Source: Bilabrum cf. latius
Taxonomy: Eukaryota > Bigyra: Bicosoecida > Bigyra > Bicosoecida
Length of the DNA: 64,000 nucleotides
Direction: 5' to 3'
NCBI GenBank assembly: GCA_965178125.1
Contig: OZ237769.1
Location: 186,001 to 250,000, forward strand
Shown here: one piece after another, positions 32,320 through 43,465 of the stretch
Layout of the letters: every line of letters starts with the position of its first letter
Numbering within the stretch: the stretch's first letter is position 1
Made by a program: the position numbers and the translations under genes
Notes under the pieces: model-generated
The model's database searches: none
What the model was told of the DNA's origin: nothing
What the model saw: the letters and a program-made list of their open reading frames with translations, nothing else

Positions 32320-32640
32320 CGGTTGAGGGGAGATCGTGGGGATGGTGGTGCGAGCCAGCCTATGCTTCTGGTGGGGGATGAAGGGGAAATCGGGGAACGT
32401 GGCTATTCTGGAGATGACATGGTGCTGCGCGGTTTCAGGGTCATGGGTGCGGACCTCTGCACGGGTGGGAAGGCCTGGACCTACTCGTTCGCGGGAGCGC
32501 AGGTGTACACCACGGGGGGGTGCTCAAGGGATGGAGCCAAGTGTCCCGCGGGGCAGGCCTTTTGCTGCCCCGATGGAAGCAAGCCCGGCAACGTGACTAG
32601 CTGCGGTGACTATTGCTTTGATTGCAACGGGTCTTGCTGA
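31558..32640 (+). CDS. Secreted Cys-rich protein with polyQ linker, unknown family
   Basis: 360 residues, ATG at 31558, TGA at 32638-32640, in-frame TAGs at 31747-31749 and 32317-32319. A signal peptide (MKGIQSAIATLIPFVLAYAA) is followed by an acidic propeptide-like segment, then a Cys-containing module (CGPKCVYKHYD, CPWCDPTGPTDCSQCGN, GVLCVDLGAIEDHG), a charged helix, a Gln run, and a C-terminal Cys-rich module (CSRDGAKCPAGQAFCCPDGS, CGDYCFDCNGSC). The second TAG terminates a CAG run in frame, then the protein continues to the second module. No named family recognised; an extracellular or vacuolar role is inferred from the signal peptide and disulfide-type cysteines. Confidence 0.75.
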
Positions 32641-32932
32641 AGCTGAAGCGGTTCAACGAGGTTCGAGAGCACTCCACCGTCGAGGTTTCGGAGCTTTCGA
32701 TGTTGATGGCACGCTCAGCCCGGAGCAAAACTCAAAATGGATATTTCTCGTCTCCGTGTATGCAATCATAAAGTGATGCAATCGGTCGAATCAAGCGAGC
32801 GAGGCGTCACGATCCAGAACGAACGAATTTCGAAGAAGACGGTCAAACTTGGTTCCAGGAACGGAACCGCCGGGCTCTGGGCCAAGCATAATCTTTGGAA
32901 ATCAACGAAAAGGGTATTCTTAGTACGGTACA
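32641..32932. other. Short intergenic region, nothing seen
   Basis: About 290 bp between two plus-strand genes; more AT-rich than the genes, presumably 3' UTR and promoter. Confidence 0.4.
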
Positions 32933-33301
32933 ATGGTTAATGCTGGTATTGCAGTTGGCCTACATGCCCTTGTAGCCGCAGCATCCCTTGGCGTCCTGGC
33001 ATTTGGGCAAAGATTCTCCATGCAACCAGTTTTCGTGGCGATCGCCTTGAACGTAGCCTGCGCGGTAGTACTGGCTACCTTTTACCTGGTTCCTGCTCCA
33101 CAGCACAGTTCTGTCGGAGGGGGGCTGAATATGGACTATGACGGGCCTAGCGTGATCCAGCTGTCAGATGATTAGGATATTGCTGTTTGCGTTAGCAAGC
33201 AAGGCGAGACTGCCAACGGTTTTAAGTTTGGAAGCGGTGTTACTGTCCCTAATGTTGGACGTTGGTAGTTTTACCCAACAAAGATCGTGAAGGTTGAATG
33301 A
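32933..33301 (+). CDS. Small two-span membrane protein of unknown function
   Basis: 122 residues, ATG at 32933, TGA at 33299-33301, with in-frame TAGs at 33173 and 33266. Two hydrophobic helices (GLHALVAAASLGVLAF and PVFVAIALNVACAVVLATFYLV) are followed by a soluble tail ending FYPTKIVKVE. Under the standard code it would stop after 80 residues at a TAG. The sequence beyond stays protein-like until TGA (KQGETANGFKFGSGVTVPN). No family recognised. Confidence 0.65.
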
Positions 33302-33429
33302 ATGGAAATGCCACAAAAGACTGCCAGTGTTACAGATCGCACGCACGATGCAGAGCCTAATAAGCATTGCTGACTTGATGAAGCTGCAAGAATAAACAGT
33401 GTTGTGCATACGCACGAGGTGATACCGAG

Positions 33430-36393
33430 TCATGCTACCCGCCGCCGTTTGCTCGACCTGCTCGCTCTGCGACGACCGCCCGCACCAGCGGCACCAGCCG
33501 CAGTTGTGGCAGAGCCCTCGTGACGCTGCTGATGCTGATGATGCTGGTGGTGCTGCTGGTGTTTCTCTGGCGCCCCCTCCCTCGCGCCTGCTCTACTCCT
33601 GGATCGGCGGCGCCCTATGGTGCGTGATTCACCTGCCTGCTGGCCAGGTCTGCTTGACGTGGTTCCACCAGAACCAGGGAGGATGGAGTTCCTTCCTCGT
33701 GCACCATGATTCGCATCACGGTGGTGCATGGGTGAGCGGGCAACTGCGCTACTACTGCTGTTGCCATCTCCCCCGTCAGCACCACCATCCAATGCATCAC
33801 CATGGTGCATGGGTGAGCGGGCAACTGCGCTACTGCTGCTGTTGCCATGCCCACCATCACCAGGAACTTCATGGCCCGCACCACCAACACGCTCACTCAG
33901 AGCGGTCCATGGAGATTCACCCCTCCCGTCCATGCCGCGGGTCACGCCCGCCTTGCCATTCGCTGCGTGCACGGGTGCTTCGGCTGCATCGGGCGCGACT
34001 CCCCCGACGGCCCACACGCTCCGCTGAAACCGATGCTGAGACCCCCTACCCCCACTCCCCCTCCCCCTTACTCCATTGCCTCGACCCCTATTTCGATTCC
34101 GGGTTCGTCCCCGACCCCGATGTGGGGTCGTACTAACGCCCATCCGCATCGCAGCAGACATAGACAGTGGCATGGATGAAGGCGGAAGCATGCGCGTTTC
34201 CCGCCGCAGCTGCAGCCGTGCAGACGTGGACTAGTCCTGGTTGACCTGCCGCAGCTGCCTAGGAGACGAACCGTCGCTGTGGACCCCCCCCTCATCGCTG
34301 CTAGTACTGGGCGGAGCGATACTACCATCAGAGTGGATCGCACCGCCGTGCAATGCATCTACCCCCGGGGGAAACAAGGGCATGTCCTCATGCGCGGCCA
34401 TCTGCACCAATGCAGCTGGGTGCGACCCAGACCCAGACCCAGACCCAGACCCAGACCCAGACCCAGACCCAGACCCAGACCCAGACCCAGACCCAGACCC
34501 AGACCCAGACCCAGACCCAGGCATAGGCACAGGCCTTTCCCTGCCGATCGGTCCAGTGTTTCCTCCATGTGCACTGCTACTGCTGCTGCTACTGCTGCCT
34601 TGGTGTCTGACGGTTCCTCCGAACCCAACCCCTCCTTCTCCGCTCATGCCGGCACTCGACGCACTAATCCCGTGGTGCCAGACCGCCCAATGGCCTGGGA
34701 CTGCAACCGGAACAGTCTCTCTCCATCCACTGCCTCTGCTGCTGCTGTTGCTACTAGCAAGTGCGGTTGAGGCACCCGGGCCGCCTGAAATGCTTGGAGC
34801 ACTTGTGGCGCGCGGCCTGGGGGGCGGATCCAACGCCCGGTGCGTGTGCACGCCGTTAGCAGCGGATGGCGACGGTGAGTGCTGCTGCATCATCCTCGTG
34901 GGGGAGGGGAGTGCGGGAGCGAGGCCCAATCCACGGGTGGACTGCAATCCACTGGCGGAGGATGACGGCGTCGGGTGGTCCGCAGCTGCAGCACGGGGGA
35001 GTCCCGAGAGTGTCCCCGAGCTGCCTGAAGATGCATTGCTGCAGCTTGATTCTGTGCCTGGGCTGTAGCGAGCTGCATGCGCGGGCGCTACCATGATGCC
35101 GCTGGCCCTGCCTCTGCTGCGGCCGTCCTCTCGGTCCTGGGACTGGACGACCCAAGCCGCACCATCCATCTCATCGGGCAAGTGCCAGTATGCTCGCGGC
35201 GAGGTGTGCGGTGTGCTGCCACCACCGCCGGAGCCACTACTAGCACTGCCATTGCCCCGATCGCTTCCATTGCCCCGATCGCCTCCATTGCCCCGATGGC
35301 CTCGATCGATCGCTGTACTTTCACCCGTCTGCTCGGCTTGAGGCATCAATTGCCCCTGCATCTCAGGGATCTGACCTGCCTGACTGGCACTGCCACTACC
35401 TTTACGAACAATACTGGGGATGGAATCAACGGCATCTGGAATCGGTCGGCTACCAGTGCCAGTGCCCTGTGCGGCAGATGGGCCCAATTCGTCTTCATGA
35501 CCAGAAGCGCTTGCGACAGCGCTCGTATCAGGAATCGAGCCAATTTCCTGCCACAATGGCACAGGTGTCGGACAGTTAGCGCTAGCAAAAGCTGTTGCCG
35601 CGCCCATATCTCTTTCTCCTGATCTCAGGGCTGCTCCGTGGCTGGCCGTTGCGTCCGCCAAACCCAGCTGATAGCCGAGCCAAGCCGCCTGCAGCGGCAT
35701 GATTCCCTGTACGCTCGATCCGAGCTTGTCTCGCTCAAATCTAAAGAGTGCCCTTGCATCTGGAAACCGTAGAAGCGTTCGCGAGCCAGCATTAGGAGCG
35801 GAACGGGTGTGTCTTGCGCTGGATTCGGGGGCCAAATTTGATCGACCGGTTGCTCTGGCAGACGCAGCTGTGCCATCCAGAGCGCGGCCTCTCGATTGGC
35901 GGTGTCCCACCGAATTTGGAAGTGAATGGGCACCATTGTACAATTCAGCTCGGTCTGCTGATGAGAGGATTGCTGGCATTTCGCTGGGATTGCCCGACAG
36001 AATGGCCTCGCCTATCCATTTCGAGTACTGCGACTGGCTGCTCCCGACACAAAGTGCGATTTCCTCCGAGATTGGAGGAAACCATGGAGCTCGGTTTCGT
36101 TTGCTTCTGACCAGGCTTTTCTAGATGGCAGCCAATCGCTGCTTAATTGAAGTCCGCTTAGCCGCTGGTAGCTGACCTTCTTTAGCATCCTAGCACGCTT
36201 TAATGCTTTCTTGAGCGAGTGCACGTACCTTAGTGACATACTACTATACCAGAGATGGCACGCCTCTCTCAAGGATGGCCTCCATCCACATCTGAACATG
36301 TTGTTTGCGATCCCTTTTTGGCACCCGGGCGCCAACGACGGACTTGGACACGCTGCGCTTCAATTGCTGCCCCTCCTACCTTTTACCGGGCAT
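33430..36393 (-). CDS. Family gene A: conserved N-terminal module, low-complexity body, basic C-terminus
   Basis: 987 residues, ATG at 36393, TGA at 33430; several in-frame TAGs, including a TAG pair near residue 49. Conserved blocks shared with gene B: GARVPKRD with HVQMWMEAI (residues 22-40), KVRALAQES, QKSLVRSKR with PWFPPISEEIA, QSQYSKWIGEAIL with SEMPAIL (about 127-143), PLQAAWLGYQLGLADA, LFPPGVDALHGGAIHSDGS, GRRRSRSRAG and the end SSKRRRVA. The body is Ser/Gly-rich with a GS run. At AAI-TAG-KSL the B paralogue has CAG-encoded Gln (ASVQKSL). The basic ends suggest a nuclear protein. No known domain; function unknown. Confidence 0.75.
34424..34520. repeat. GACCCA hexanucleotide array (coding Gly-Ser repeats)
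   Basis: About 16 uninterrupted GACCCA units; the minus strand reads TGGGTC and encodes a Gly-Ser run in gene A. Confidence 0.9.
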
Positions 36394-36905
36394 CTAGCCC
36401 CTACACTGTATTTGTTACGTGGGAAAGGGGTCGCAAGATCGGATGAAACGACGCAGATGTGGACTAGGATCTCATGATTCGGTCGCGTTTTCCCACCGTC
36501 AAGTTGTGACCAACGCCTGATGACGCGCAACGCTGCGTCGATCCTAACCTTGTGCGGTACAACAAGCACATGCTGACAGCACTTATTAACTATTTATCAG
36601 AGTGGCATTGCGTCAGACTGCATCCCGCCTTGCTATTTGGCTGAAGCACAATAGTTGCAAGCTTAACTGGTCATGTTCTTGCTACCGATAGACGTGTTGC
36701 TCCGATTAACATTCTATTTTGCAATCAACTAGGTGCCTTGATGTGATTCTTTCGACGTTTTTGCTTCTAGAGACGCCAATAGTCCTTTTGCTCGGCGTAT
36801 TTGTAGCCAAGCGAAGTCATGCTTGCAGGGCCAATCAGGTTCAACGAGCTGCTATAGTTGCTTCGTTGGACTACAAATATGATCATAAATCCATATATGC
36901 ATGAT
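36394..36905. other. Intergenic between family genes A and B
   Basis: About 510 bp, AT-richer than the genes. An in-frame TAA lies upstream of the gene A ATG. No other gene seen. Confidence 0.45.
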
Positions 36906-39500
36906 TCACCGAACCCGCCGTCGCTTCCCCAATCGTGCTGTATTCCTGCCGGCCACCGAATCATCGCTGCCCTGTCTCTGCTGCCCAATCTCGTCTACGA
37001 ACACTGCCATGCCTGAACTGGCCCTGGACCGGCGACGCCCTAAGCTTCGAGATTCACTGGGCTGCGTGCCCAGTTTACTCGAGGTTGTGCCGCAAGAAGG
37101 CATGGGGCCGGCGCTGACGTCCCCCTCAGCGAGCCGGACCGCCGGTCTATCTCTCTTCGTGCCCCTGCCCCTGCCTCTGCCCCTGCTGCTATCGGGGACG
37201 CCAGCCCTGGACGTGGTCCTTGCAGAGCTTGGGGGAGTCCAGGGCAATAATCTCAACGGCTACTCTACCCTGACTGGATGCAGCCCAGCCATGCTGGGCT
37301 CGCCATTAACGGCCCCCCCTGCCACAGCACCAGACCCTGTCCCTGCCCCTGCCACAGCACCAGACCCTGTCCCTGCCCCTGCCACAGCACCAGACCCTGT
37401 CCCTGCCCCTGCCACAGCACCAGACCCTGTCCCTGCCCCTGCCACAGCACCAGACCCTGTCCCTGCCCCTGCCACAGCACCAGACCCTGTCCCTGCCCCT
37501 GCCCATGCGCCTGTACCTGTGCCTGTGCCTGCCCCGGCACCAGCGCCCGTGCTTGCGCTGCCGCCAGAGGCTGTGCTCGCGGTAGTCTATTCTGCGGCTT
37601 CAGTACCTGTGGCTGTCAGTACCCCACTGCGAATTACTGCCCCGTTCAGTCCCGAAGGGAGCGAGGCTGCCGAGGCGGAGGAAGAGGAAGACGAGGAGGA
37701 GGAGGCAGAATCGGCGGTTGAAGTCCTAGGTCTCCGTCGATGCTGCTCAAAGGCAGGCTGCAAACCTTCGCCCTGGCACCGGTCCTCACCCTCTTCACCC
37801 TCGCTGTCTGCATCCATGACTTCGCTGTCTGCATCCAAGACTTCGCTCCCGCTGCCGCTGGTCATGCCAGATGCCGCACTGCTGCCACCCGAGTCGATCG
37901 CACCACCCTGGAATGCAGCCACACCCGGGGGGAACAGTGGCTGTCGGATGCTGTCAGATGGCAGAGCGTGTGGGATCGATCCGAGAGCGTTCAGGTGCGC
38001 TGTGCCTCTGCCGCTGCGGATGGCCTGGCGACGGCTAGTTTGACTGCTTTCAGCGCTGGACCCACTGTGCGGAACAAATTCGCTGCTGACTGGGAGGCGA
38101 ATCGTCCACTACCCGTGCGCCCGACCTCGCCGCCCACTAGTACTGCTGATGCTGCCTCCCGCTGTGGCGCTTGCATCGATTGCTGCAGATGATGGTGACA
38201 CTAACGGTGCGCTGCGTGCGAGCCCCCCCGCCTGTGGATCGCCATGCTGTGCCACTTGCACCAGTCGAGTGAGACTCCCGGTTCTTGTCCGAGCCTAGGC
38301 GCGAGCCCCTGCTCTTGAACCTGCTCTCCCCGCCACCCTTCTTCTCAGTCTTGATCCCGGGCTCTCTGTCTCTGAATCCGACCCTGCACCTGTCAATGAT
38401 GGCCCCCATCCTGCGCCTCCTCGTCGCCTGCTCCCACTGGCGCCAACTTCAACAATCCTCATATGGATCGCAGAATCCCACCCGGAGCCGCTGGCGCTGT
38501 GACTGGCGCTCGCGTCGACATTGGCACGGGGACCTGCTTTGGAGCTGGCTTTGGAGCTGGCTTTGGAGCTGGCTTTGGAGCTGGCTTTGCCGCTGTCACG
38601 TGCACGTGCACCGGCACCAGCGATTCCACTCCCTCTCCCTCTACCTCTACCTCTACCTCTACCTCTCTCTCTCTCTCTCTCTCTTCCCTTCGTGGTGATG
38701 AAAGCCCCCGCATCCACCATTGCAGCTGCCATCCCCCGCTGGTAACCCAGCCATGCCGCTTGCAGCGGATGTAGACACCTCACATCCACGCCCAGGCTTG
38801 CTCGCTCAAACTGGAGCAAACCAGGCAAGCGCGGGATACCATATTGCGACTGCAACTATAGCCGTATCTGCAACTGCTACTGCTCGTCAGCTGGGTCGTC
38901 AGCTTGAAGTTGACTGCCGGTCGCTGCTGCCCAAATAACGTCAGGGGCACGTGTCCGGCCCCGTGGCTTTGACCCAGATGCTGATGCCCTCCCACGTCGC
39001 CTGTTGGCCCCCTTTCGACCACGTGGTGGCTCATCAGTATCCTCACTGTTATTTTCAGACACTTCCATCACTTTCTCTGACATCAAGATTGCCGGCATTC
39101 CACTGGGATCCCCCTTCAAGATGGCCGCACCCAGCCATTTTGTGAATTGAGATTGACTGCTACCGACTGAAACCGCGATCGCCTCCGACACAGCTGGGAA
39201 CCATGGTTTATTATCGCGTTTGCTCCGGAAAAGGCTCTTTTGGACGGATGCTAGCCTATCCTTTATGGATTTTAGTCGTTCCGTTTGTTGCTGAGAGCTA
39301 CTGCTAGCCCGACAGCAACTGATGCTCTCCTCCGCAAGCGCTCGCACCTTGCTGATGTATGCTTTCACTACTGTTCGTACCCCTAACCGAAGCATGGCCT
39401 CCATCCACATCTGAACATGCCGTATGCGATCGTCTTTGGGCACCCGGGCGCCCCTGACGGCCTTCGTCTTCTTGCGCTTTACTGGCTGACTTTTCTGCAT
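36906..39500 (-). CDS. Family gene B (paralogue of A)
   Basis: 864 residues, ATG at 39500, TGA at 36906, several in-frame TAGs (for example 38877). It carries the same block order as A: KAVRGARVPKDDRIRHVQMW, KVRALAEES, SIKDRLASVQKSLFRSKR, PWFPAVSEAIA, QSQFTKWLGAAIL with GMPAIL, PLQAAWLGYQRGMAAA, LFPPGVAAFQGGAIDSGGS, SLGRRRSRASSG and the end GKRRRVR. The low-complexity body includes a Glu/Arg stretch, a Ser run, and a Gly/Ala/Thr/Ser region encoded by a 30-bp minisatellite. Conservation at the two ends and internal motifs with an unalignable middle implies selection on the modules. Function unknown; nuclear location inferred from the basic C-terminus. Confidence 0.75.
37321..37500. repeat. 30-bp minisatellite, six perfect copies (coding)
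   Basis: Six identical 30-bp units; on the minus strand each encodes ten residues of the type AGAGTGSGAV inside gene B. Confidence 0.95.
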
Positions 39501-39900
39501 ACTTAGCGAGCAAAGACTTTGTCAACTACTATACGCTAGCTGATGTAGATGAAAAAAGAGTCGATTTCTTCTGAGTATTCGAGTGATAACAGGACAAAGC
39601 TTCCAGCTTTGCCCACACAAGAGTGGCAGTTCCGGCATTCAAGTTGCGGCTGGCGCGATTGCCCAGGCGTCCAAAACCGGCCCACGCCCTCTAATACTCC
39701 AATTAATCCCACGACGCTTGCAGAGGCCGTACATTTGCTAAGAAACGGTGAGATGCCCTCCAAGAGTGTACGTTGTTCTACTCCTGTTTGCAGGAATCGA
39801 GGGGTGTCACACGTGGGCAGCCGGAGCAGCTGGGGTCCGATTCGAACGCAACGTTCAAAAATCATTCAAGCAGAAAGAAGAAAAGGAGAAACAATTCATG
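39501..39900. other. Intergenic between genes B and C (family promoter-like segment)
   Basis: 400 bp upstream of gene B. The segment near 39565-39690 (GAGTATTCGAGTG, then CAGCTTTGCCCACAC) is recognisably similar to 51868-51990, 55510-55640 and the equivalents in later units. This suggests a conserved B-type promoter or leader retained in every unit. Confidence 0.5.
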
Positions 39901-40696
39901 TTAGGTACCGCCGTCCCTTCTCCGCTGCTTCCTTGGCCTCTCATCCTCCCCACTCCCATCACAACCCCTCTCTTTATCCCGACCCCCAGCCTAGCGGCTG
40001 CGCACTCGGCCCAGACCCGTCTCACTCCCTGCTGTCCCCCCGACATCCAGACGCCCCGGGATCATGGCAGCTCCCTATCCTTGCCCAACTCCCTGTGCAC
40101 CACTCCATGCCTGCCCCACTTCGGCTGACTGCCCCCACCCGCGGTCGGCATCATCGCCCTGGCCTACCCCTGCCCCATCGTGCATGATTGCATTAGATGA
40201 AGCAGCACCTGCTGACTGCCCCCACCCGCGGTCGGCATCATCGCCATGGCCTACACCTGCCGCATCGTGCATGATTGCATCAGATGAAGCAGCACCGGCT
40301 GACTGGCCCCACCCGCGGTCGGCATCATTGCACTGGCCTACCCCTGCCGCATCGTGCATGATTGCATCAGATGAAGCAGCACCGGCTGACTGGCCCCACC
40401 CGCGGTCGGCATCATCGCACTGGCCTACCCCTGCCGCATCGTGCATGATTGCATCAGATGAAGCAGCACCGGCTGACTGGCCCCACCCGCGGTCGGCATC
40501 ATCGCCATGGCCTACCCCTGCCCCATCGTGCATGATTGCATCAGATGAAGCAGCACCGGCTGACTGCCCCCACCCGCGGTCGGCATCATCGCCATGGCCT
40601 ACCCCTGCCCCATCGTGCTGCTGCTGCTGCTGTGGCTGCTGCTGCTGTGGCTGCTGCTGCTGCTGTGGCTTTGGCTGCTGCTGTGGCTGTGGCTGT

Positions 40697-40750
<54 letters not shown>

Positions 40751-42630
40751 GGCTGCTGCTGCTGTGGCTGCTGCTGCTGTGGCTGCTGCTGCTGTGGCTG
40801 CTGCTGCTGCGGCTGCTGCTGCTGCTGTGGCTTTGGCTGCTGCTGTGGCTGTGGCTGTGGCTGCTGCTGCTCCTGCTCCTGTGGCATCGGGGCACTTTCA
40901 GGCCCAAACTGATTCTCCTACGCTTGACCTGCCACAAGCGCGCCATAAGAGTCAGCAGATCCGACCGAACCAGACTCCCAACAACGCCCCCTCAGCGAGC
41001 CAGGCAGCGACACACCATCTACATCCGTGCCAGACAAAGACCCGAGCTGGCTGCCGGCATCCTCACTCGTCACACTCCTACCACTTTTCATCCTGTAGTC
41101 ATGCATCCGGAGCCATTGCCCAGTCAGCTCCGAGTCCATGCTCCCCGCCACTGACCCGCCATCACGCGCCTCCCCTTCCCGTCCACCGCTTGCCATGGCC
41201 TCCAGCTGTCTGCGCACGACAGTGGTATCGGAGACGCGCAAATGGGCTATGCCGTTGCCAGCCAGGTGGTTCGTCAGGGGTGCAAGGCGTGCTGCTGGCT
41301 GTCGCCTCGATCTGCTCCTGCCCTGCTCCAGCAACTGCTGCTGTGGCTGTGATGCTTGGGGCTAATCGACCCCACCATTGAGCCTTCCGGTCATCGTGCT
41401 CACTGGATCGTGCGACGACTGAAGGCCTCCCGGACCGCCCAGACCCCCTATGCCTAGAGCACTCTCTCCATTTCTTAGGATTCGCCGTGCCATCTGCCCT
41501 ACGCTGTTATCTGAGCCACCACTGCCAACGCTATTTGGAGTGTCTTTACCGCCACCGCCATCCCCACCGTGTACATTTTGGCCGCTCATCTGAAGTGGGT
41601 CTGTGCGGATGCTTGCAGAGGCCAAGGAGGAGGAGACCTAAGGGTTGCGGATGGACGGAGGTAGTACTGCCACACCCGTCCCGAGGGTTGTTCCCTGGCT
41701 TGTTCCCTGGACAGGAAGCTGGATACCACCTTTAGGCTATTGCGCAGCTGCCCTCTGTCGTCCCCTCCTGACCCTGCTGACCCTGCTGAACCGTCCTCCC
41801 TTGCTGGACCCTCCTGACCCTCCTGAATCTCCCTGCTGCCTCATGAGCCTCTGCTCCATCGGAAGCTCCTCCTCCTCCTCGTCCTCGTCCTCCTCATCCT
41901 AGTGCGTATGTCCGTGCGCATCCCCGCCCATGGGAGTCCCTTGGGTGCCCATGGAGCTCCCTCCCACGCTGATCTCACCCTGAGGCTGGCCCGGCTCTTC
42001 GCTCCGCCCCTCCGGCTGCCCCTGTCCCTGCTGCTGCCTCCTCCTTGGGCTCCCCGCGATTAGCACCGTCGCAGCGCCAGCGGCATGGGCAGCAGCCGAG
42101 GGTGCTGTCGCTGCTGCTGCCTGCCCACCCGGCTGAAGACCTGTCTGGATTTCTGCAACAGCTGCCTGCACTTCTCCTGGCGTCGGTCTCAAGATCTCGG
42201 GCATCTGGGATGGATCCCCGGTGAGGATGGCCTAACCCAACCATTTGGTAAATTGGCTCTTGGTTGATTTGATCCTCGCCGTGATCTAAGCAGCTAGTGG
42301 TTCAAACCACGGCTGCTTGTTGATACTGCTCCTGTGTAGAGCCTTCTGCCTGGATGCCAGGTCCCTCTTGGCCGTCTATTGAGCCTCAATTAACTCGGTC
42401 GATCCAGACTAGAATCGTCGAGCCGCTGCGATCATCCTGAGGGAAATCGATTTCAGACTTGTGATGTAGTCTTGTCCTGTACGATTTGCCTCTTCAATGG
42501 TCGAAAGCCACGTTTGCAGGTGACCTGGCCGCACTGGTACAGGAACCCTTGGTCCTATCATGCTGCCGCTGGAACGACCAGAAGCAGGAGCGCCATGATC
42601 GGACGAATCGCCGGGACGTCGGGGATTCAT
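39901..42630 (-). CDS. Family gene C (second subfamily, long polyQ), intact
   Basis: 909 residues, ATG at 42630, TAA at 39901-39903. It starts MNPRRPGDSSDHGAPASGR, then RVPVPVRPGHLQTWLSTIEE, which aligns with the RVPxxxRxxHxQxW block of A and B. The QFTKWLG-type module near 42200 follows, then an acidic run, a Ser/Gly-rich body (MARRILRNGESALGIGGLG), a long Gln run from a CTG/CAG tract at 40617-40872, about five 31-residue repeats (DAIMHDGAGVGHGDDADRGW), and a basic end ERPRKQRRRDGG. In-frame TAGs occur throughout. Its stop is TAA where the array copies have TGA. A retrotransposon sits about 280 bp upstream of its start. Confidence 0.75.
40130..40616. repeat. About 93-bp coding tandem repeats, C-terminal part of gene C
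   Basis: Five to six copies of a segment containing CCCCACCCGCGGTCGGCATC spaced about 93 bp apart; each encodes a 31-residue unit on the minus strand. Fewer copies exist in D (one), E and F (about three). Confidence 0.8.
40617..40872. repeat. CTG/CAG tract with CTGTGG interruptions (coding polyQ with Pro)
   Basis: About 255 bp of CTG units with regular TGG interruptions; on the minus strand it encodes Gln with Pro. The homologous tract is much shorter and differently interrupted in D, E and F. Confidence 0.9.
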
Positions 42631-42912
42631 GTTCAAAAGAAGCAACTCGTTTGTCTTAGTGACTATTTATCTGCATGGATGGGCTCGAACGGTAGACTAG
42701 AACATGGATCTGGAACCGGTGGCATAAATTATCATTTCGCCTTTTCAAGCGCTTTTCGGAGTATACTATAGTACTAATATACCAACAAGCTAACCACAAG
42801 ACGTAGAAATGTTGTTCCTAGGGCTGTTGGGGGCGTAGATTCTATTCCATCCATCAGTAATAACAATGCAGAGATCCACTAAGTGCTCGCAACAATGATC
42901 CGATGGTGTCTG
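42631..42912. other. Upstream region of gene C, truncated by the retrotransposon
   Basis: Matches the region upstream of genes D, E and F (54395-54690 and equivalents) up to GGTGTCTG, where the retrotransposon begins. Confidence 0.6.
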
Positions 42913-43233
42913 AAGATTGAAAAGTATCCCAGAACGACCACTCCTCTCCATGTGGTTCGTAGCACTGCGGGCAATCACGGAAGGGCGGTAGCCTGCCTGC
43001 TAACCATCGGCTGTGTGGAAAATCAGAGTCTGATCTTTGAGCGGGATGTACGGAACATACGTATGAACAGGCTGGGCAACAAGCTGTACTTCGTCTGGGT
43101 GTTTGGTAACCAGCACCTACTAGACCCCGGAGTGATCGCACCTGGCTACTACTATGCCCCAGCTTTGCACAAGGCCGGGTCAGGCACGTACATGTGCGGG
43201 AAGCGCCTATTCTTAGATCTTCTCACAGCGTGA
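42913..43233 (+). pseudogene. 5' coding segment of the retrotransposon, out of frame with ORF1
   Basis: An open frame (KIEKYPRTTTPLHVVRSTAG to GTYMCGKRLFLDLLTA) ending in TGA at 43231. The phrase RLFLDL recurs 46 nt downstream in the ORF1 frame, so this is probably the N-terminal part of ORF1, shifted by a 46-nt duplication. Confidence 0.5.
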
Positions 43234-43266
43234 GTCCGCGCCAATTCTTCGTCTATTCTTAGATCT

Positions 43267-43327
43267 TCGTCTGAGTTCACGTGCTTGGCAGAGGGCTCTG
43301 AGGCGCCAAGCACGTGAACTCAGACGA
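43267..43327. repeat. Perfect 23-bp inverted repeat (hairpin) with 15-nt loop
   Basis: Arms 43267-43289 and 43305-43327 are exact reverse complements and both contain GTTCACGTGCTTGG or its complement. The loop is 43290-43304. It lies near the 5' end of the retrotransposon and within its open frame. Confidence 0.9.
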
Positions 43328-43465
43328 TCGCGTGAGCGTGACCTCAGCCGTCTACGGAGGCGTGCTCGCCAAGCATACGTAAGACCAGAGAGACCTCAAC
43401 ACCATCAGCGAGGACCAGAGAGTGGGTACGGCGGATCGTATCTAGTAGCGACCGCTGTACTCCTT

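Noticed and set aside
40617-40872. Poly-Leu, poly-Cys and poly-Ala frames over the CTG tract
   Set aside because: Shadows of the minus-strand polyQ of gene C; the same applies to copies E and F.
42883-42912. ATGs at the left flank as the natural start of the retrotransposon frame
   Set aside because: They belong to the target spacer (same sequence in the empty sites), so their use would be a chance fusion.
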